From positions 1 through 64,000 of the forward strand of contig NZ_KB898192.1 of assembly GCF_000377505.1 (NCBI RefSeq): 64,000 bases of DNA, written 5' to 3'. The stretch is from Paenibacillus massiliensis 2301065 = DSM 16942 (GTDB taxonomy: Bacteria; Bacillota; Bacilli; Paenibacillales; Paenibacillaceae). The notes beneath the pieces were generated by a model. That model was not told where the DNA came from and did not search any database. It saw nothing but the letters and a program-made list of their open reading frames with translations. Below, piece after piece: positions 60,624 to 64,000 of this stretch (position 1 is the first letter of the stretch; every line of letters starts with the position of its first letter). The translations under genes were made by a program, and so were the position numbers.

Positions 60624-61388
60624 GTCGCACTCTACATGGGTGCGTGGATTGAAATTCAGTGTGGTCTTCAAACTTCAGAGACTCAGGATTGTCGCACTCT
60701 ACATGGGTGCGTGGATTGAAATTAATGATACCATTTTAATCACCTCTATGATTTAGTCGCACTCTACATGGGTGCGTGGATTGAAATTGCGTTGTTCCAC
60801 AAGTAAAGCATTCAGCGCTTGTCGCACTCTACATGGGTGCGTGGATTGAAATCAACTACACCAACACGAAGGGCGCTCCTGGACACAGTCGCACTCTACA
60901 TGGGTGCGTGGATTGAAATCTTGATGTCACGGTGGGAGATATCTTAGAGCACAAAGTCGCACTCTACATGGGTGCGTGGATTGAAATTGTACGAAGTTAC
61001 TCACTACCGCCGCCCCCTCTCAGTCGCACTCTACATGGGTGCGTGGATTGAAATATGGCCTTTTTGAGTAGACCAATCAGTGAATCGGGTCGCACTCTAC
61101 ATGGGTGCGTGGATTGAAATAAAAAACCAATCATTTAACAATCTCCGTAAGCGCGTCGCACTCTACATGGGTGCGTGGATTGAAATGTAACACTCCTAAT
61201 GGTCCTGTTGTTGGCTATAACGTCGCACTCTATGTGAGTGCGTGGATTGAATACTGGAGATAGCCATACCGGATTCCATGACAATTCGAAGTCGCACTCT
61301 ATGTGAATTCGTCGATTGAAATGAGTTACAGATCGTTTCCGTGGATTCATCCGGACGTCGCACTCTACTTAAGTCGCTGGATGTTCTT
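60624..61388 (+). CRISPR. CRISPR array 2, type I-C repeat, 12 repeats, 11 spacers
   Basis: 32-bp repeats start at 60624, 60691, 60756, 60821, 60888, 60956, 61023, 61089, 61155, 61222, 61291 and 61357. The core is GTCGCACTCTACATGGGTGC then GTGGATTGAAAT, like the known I-C repeat of bacilli. Spacers are 33-38 bp and all differ. The last three repeats are changed: 10 has TATGTGAG and lacks one A, 11 has GTGAATTCGTCG, and 12 is degenerate (ACTTAAGTCGCTGG). This gives plus-strand orientation and shows ageing of the leader-distal end. No cas gene lies within the window on either side. Confidence 0.97.
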
Positions 61389-61484
61389 TACCTTAATAAC
61401 ACCATTAGAAGGTGTAACTTCCTATCAACTACCGAATTATTATTAAAACACGCTAGAAAAAAGGGCTTCTTCTTCCCTTTGAAC

Positions 61485-61760
61485 TGTGACCCGTAAAATG
61501 GACACCTTGAAAAAAGTGACCTCTTACGGGTCATTTCTGTTTGAATCGGAACATTAAGAGAATTGTAAGGTAACTTTCATGGGATTAAGAGCAGGACCTT
61601 CAAAGATTTTTAGCGAAGAAGAGACAACTCAAGCCGTTACCAATGGACATTAAAAAAGATGACTCCTGATGAATTCAGAAGCCATCTGTTGGTTACCTAA
61701 GCTGAGGCTTTATTCTCACCGGGCCCACAACTAGTCTACAGTGCATGTAATGCTAAATCA
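61485..61760 (+). mobile_element. Remnant of an IS3-family insertion sequence (internal deletion)
   Basis: The left part begins TGACCCGTAAAATGGACACC, resembling an IS3-family terminal sequence. It is followed by an ATG at 61579 reading MGLRAGPSKIFSEE, the look of an OrfA start. This runs straight into a stretch that in another frame reads NSSRYQWTLKKMTPDEFRSHLL, the typical C-terminal end of an IS3 (IS150-type) OrfB. The middle of the transposase, including the DDE residues, is absent. The right terminal repeat is not found, so the end is approximate. It lies 100 bases after CRISPR array 2. Confidence 0.6.
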
Positions 61761-61909
61761 GCTTTTGCTGTATACTTTATTGTTTTTACGATAATTATTC
61801 TATTTTTGCAAGACATTGATACCAAATTCAAGATCTCCACGTTGAAACCTTTTAAGATGAAATGCCATGTTGTTAACCTTACAATCATCTTACACAACGA
61901 CAAGCAAAA

Positions 61910-61947
61910 GCCACCGAGGCTTCCAACCTATTAACGGTGGTTTTTTG
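61910..61947 (+). terminator. Terminator without a clear upstream gene
   Basis: GCCACCG/CGGTGG stem with six T on the plus strand. It follows the IS remnant; the rest of 61761-62018 is AT-rich and empty of recognisable genes. Confidence 0.75.
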
Positions 61948-61979
61948 CGCTATACCAGTGAATCTAGTACACTTTGACT

Positions 61980-61991
61980 CTATACGTATAG
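61980..61991. promoter_or_regulatory. Perfect palindrome upstream of the membrane protein gene
   Basis: CTATACGTATAG is a 12-base perfect palindrome preceded by TTGACT, 28 bases before the start at 62019. It may be an operator. Confidence 0.3.
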
Positions 61992-62018
61992 TTTAATTTC
62001 TTAGAGGGGTGAGCCAAT

Positions 62019-62411
62019 ATGATGAAGCCGAATGTTCAACGCTTGTTATTCTCCGGATTAAGTCTGCTGATTCTTTCCATCGTTGCCACTGCGCTAGCTT
62101 TTTACTTGGATGGCCAAAGAGGTGAAAACCTTCCGTTTTCATTGTCGCCCAATGAATCCGTATTAGTCTTTGTCATCGCTGCTTTATTTTTAGTGTATCC
62201 CGTTGTATTGCTCGCATTTGCCTTACCTTTTTTCCTGCTGAAATCCTTTCAAGTCCGCTTCTCTATTCGTGCATTGATTTATCTGATGACGGGCATAGTT
62301 GCCATGCTTATTCCTACAATTTTACACCGCTACGGCTATTTCTATCTTGGAATCGCCTTGCTCTTTGCGGGGTTGGATTTTCTGTGGTCAAAGCAAGGGA
62401 AAACGAAATAA
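62019..62411 (+). CDS. Four-helix membrane protein of unknown function
   Basis: The 130-residue product has four hydrophobic segments: LLFSGLSLLILSIVATALAF, VLVFVIAALFLVYPVVLLAFA, ALIYLMTGIVAMLIPTIL and FYLGIALLFAGLDFLW, with short basic loops. AGAGGGG precedes the ATG. No family is recognised; small four-helix proteins of this type are common in Firmicutes. It is followed after 82 bases by the phosphodiester-glycosidase-like gene on the same strand, but a link is not shown. Confidence 0.75.
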   Translation: MMKPNVQRLLFSGLSLLILSIVATALAFYLDGQRGENLPFSLSPNESVLVFVIAALFLVYPVVLLAFALPFFLLKSFQVRFSIRALIYLMTGIVAMLIPTILHRYGYFYLGIALLFAGLDFLWSKQGKTK

Positions 62412-62493
62412 ACAAATTCTTTAGGTTGTAATTCCTTCTCTTATTTTTCCTATGTAGATGAAAGGAAAAATAAATCTGAAAGGAAGATGCAAC

Positions 62494-63216
62494 ATGGCAA
62501 ACTATGAATACTATACGTGGAAACTTATCCCGGCCTCATTGAGGGAGCAAAACATTATCAAAACATCGCTTAGCAACATCAAAACAGAAACGATTTTGCG
62601 GCCAGTAAACAAGACTGCTTACGTTGGTATCAATGGCGGGTTTTTCGAAGCGACTGACGGATACAGTAGCCCTCCTACCGGAGGTGCTTCTATCGTTTAT
62701 GTAGCCGGGGAAGAAAACCAAACGGTCACTTATAAGGGCCGAACATTGAGTAAGAATTACATGTCGAACACCTCAGTTAATGGGAACGAGATTTCCCGAA
62801 AGTCTGCTGTCTTTTATCGGGATATGAACGGTAACCTAAGAGCCAGACACCTTTACATTAAAAATGTAAATGAGGTGTATCAGTATTATCCGAAGTCCAT
62901 GGTGGAAATGGTTATTGGCGGGAATGACTATAATTTGGAAAGCTGGGGTGGATCCTCTATTAAAGGCGAGCTAGGATACTACCTCCCAATTAATAGAACG
63001 ATTTTAGCCTGGAAGAACAATGATGCCTATCTCATTGCCGGGCATGGCAGTGTACCATTTATGCGAGATATTATGGATGATCTCGGGCTTGATGCGGTTG
63101 ACTCTATTATGCTGGACGGATCAGGTTCTACACAAATGCAAGTAGGTAGCCCCCTTAAGAATCCAATCGATAGTGATCGCTACGTTTATAATATGATTCG
63201 TCTTAAGAATACCTAA
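62494..63216 (+). CDS. Phosphodiester glycosidase (NAGPA) domain protein
   Basis: The 240-residue protein matches the phosphodiester glycosidase domain found in human uncovering enzyme NAGPA and in bacterial sugar-removing proteins. Its markers are VGINGGFFEATDGYSSPPTG (about 48-67), an internal MVIGGNDY segment, and near the end DAVDSIMLDGSGSTQMQVG with the Asp-Gly-Gly/Ser-Ser-x-Gln pattern. No signal peptide is visible, unlike many relatives, so it may act inside the cell. The ATG at 62494 follows AAGGA at nine bases; an upstream in-frame ATG at 62458 has no site. A hairpin terminator follows. Substrate is unknown. Confidence 0.75.
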   Translation: MANYEYYTWKLIPASLREQNIIKTSLSNIKTETILRPVNKTAYVGINGGFFEATDGYSSPPTGGASIVYVAGEENQTVTYKGRTLSKNYMSNTSVNGNEISRKSAVFYRDMNGNLRARHLYIKNVNEVYQYYPKSMVEMVIGGNDYNLESWGGSSIKGELGYYLPINRTILAWKNNDAYLIAGHGSVPFMRDIMDDLGLDAVDSIMLDGSGSTQMQVGSPLKNPIDSDRYVYNMIRLKNT

Positions 63217-63246
63217 ATAACTTGAAAACATAAGTTCTTTGAAATT

Positions 63247-63283
63247 GCCTAAGTGGAGCCCAATACCCACTTGGGCATTTTCT
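63247..63283 (+). terminator. Terminator of the NAGPA-like gene
   Basis: GCCTAAGTGG/CCACTTGGGC stem followed by ATTTTCT, about 30 bases past the stop. Confidence 0.8.
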
Positions 63284-63347
63284 CACTACATATAAAAAAG
63301 GGAAACGCTACAAGAGCAGTTCCCAAGTTGTATATTATTTAGATCTA

Positions 63348-63455
63348 TACTGTTTCATTAATTTCATTAGATGTTCTAGCTATTGAAAGAAAAACATGTA
63401 TATTTGTGCTGAGATTCGTATGTGAAGCATTAGGCCTTAGTTAACTGAAACAGTA
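63348..63455. repeat. Ten-base inverted repeat 90 bases apart
   Basis: TACTGTTTCA (63348-63357) and TGAAACAGTA (63446-63455) are perfect complements with partly matching flanks (TTAA). It is within the 357-base gap 63217-63573, which has no gene. It could be the ends of a tiny mobile element; the match is short enough for chance. Confidence 0.25.
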
Positions 63456-63573
63456 ACAAGGGATTAATGAACATTAATATAGTATCTTGGAAAGGAAGCA
63501 AAAAAGACGGACTGTCAGCATTTTTGTAACGTACTTTTTCCCGATTATTACCGTTTAACCATTTAAAGGAGGA

Positions 63574-64000
63574 ATGATGAATTTGAATACATTTACACGC
63601 CGAGTGTTAGCTGTAGGGATCGTTGGCCTTATGCTTGTAACGGCCTGTGGACAAGAAGCTAACACAGATACTTCTAGCACGAATCCAGAAGCCAGCAAGC
63701 CTGCAAACCAACCACCTTCAGATCCCCATACTCAGCAAGACACCTCAAACGATCCTGATCCAGAACAGCTCATTGATCCTTCTACCAAAGCGTTTAAGGA
63801 AATTACAGAAGCTGAGTTCAAACCAGAGGTATCTATTGATTTTGAAGCGTATAAAAAGAGCTTTTTTGATGAAGAGATTATTACCAAATTAAAAGAAACA
63901 CTTGAAGCCGTTATTGCCCAGGATAAGGAGAAATTTCAGACACATTTGCAATCAGGGTACAATCTTGACTCACTATTTTTTGATGACAAAGATGCTCAAT
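63574..64000 (+). CDS. Lipoprotein, partial (runs off the right edge)
   Basis: A double ATG (63574/63577) seven bases after AAAGGAGG opens a frame that stays open to the window end. The product starts with a lipoprotein signal (NLNTFTRRVLAVGIVGLMLVTACGQ, lipobox VTAC). It then has a Ser/Thr/Pro/Asn/Gln-rich linker of about 50 residues and then a helical part (FKEITEAEFKPEVSIDFEAYKKSFFDEEIITKLKETLEAVIAQDKEKFQTHL). No family is recognised from this part. It is likely attached to the outer face of the membrane. Confidence 0.75.
   Translation, partial: MMNLNTFTRRVLAVGIVGLMLVTACGQEANTDTSSTNPEASKPANQPPSDPHTQQDTSNDPDPEQLIDPSTKAFKEITEAEFKPEVSIDFEAYKKSFFDEEIITKLKETLEAVIAQDKEKFQTHLQSGYNLDSLFFDDKDAQ

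Noticed and set aside
60423..60719. 98-codon frame through the leader and first repeats of array 2
   Set aside because: Reads through repeats and spacers; an artefact of the array.

Overview
The window looks like chromosomal DNA from a Paenibacillus-type Firmicute. The reasons are strong AGGAGG ribosome binding sites with GTG and TTG starts, a ParE/ParC pair of Gram-positive type, copper-amine-oxidase-like (stalk-type) N-terminal domains on cell-wall amidases, a secreted GH48/GH9 cellulase pair with CBM3 modules, type I-C CRISPR repeats, and a peptide-signalling cassette resembling the AloR/AloP systems known from Paenibacillus polymyxa. Assignments come from reading the sequence and from memory of the families; no database search was run.

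Layout. 1-289: 5' end of a group II intron on the minus strand, inserted just past the terminator of a flavin reductase gene. 0.4-6.4 kb: flavin reductase with a divergent TetR regulator, RNA-modifying enzymes, and a MarR-MFS efflux operon. 6.6-13.5 kb: an arabinose-polymer locus (GH51, ArsR-type regulator, divergent sugar ABC transporter, GH43). 13.6-21.8 kb: MarR regulator, parE-parC, and an ABC-2 transporter operon with an SGNH hydrolase. 22.0-33.6 kb: CAP-domain protein, purT-GNAT, a heterodimeric ABC exporter, a double dynamin, a small conserved-looking protein and nth. 33.8-41.2 kb: GerM-like lipoprotein and two paralogous amidases, between which sits an AT-rich gene for a diadenylate-cyclase-like/TPR protein flanked by inverted copies of a structured repeat. 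41.5-44.9 kb: leuCD with a divergent LysR gene. 45.0-50.9 kb: cel9-cel48. 51.2-52.4 kb: three small genes, two of them paralogous. 52.6-54.9 kb: mtnU and mtnE, divergent. 55-64 kb: an accessory region with two type I-C arrays lacking cas genes in view, a secreted protein with a tiny membrane peptide, the AloR/AloP-like cassette, XRE and AbrB regulators, an IS3-family remnant, and three small genes at the right edge.

The least ordinary content is (i) a 34-codon propeptide gene overlapping the 3' end of the 57.5-58.9 kb regulator and ending in SHGSGT; (ii) a 116-133 bp repeat present three times whose two stems show compensatory base changes; (iii) a large DAC-domain/TPR protein with an altered RHR motif between two such repeats; and (iv) two CRISPR arrays with near-identical leaders but diverged repeats.
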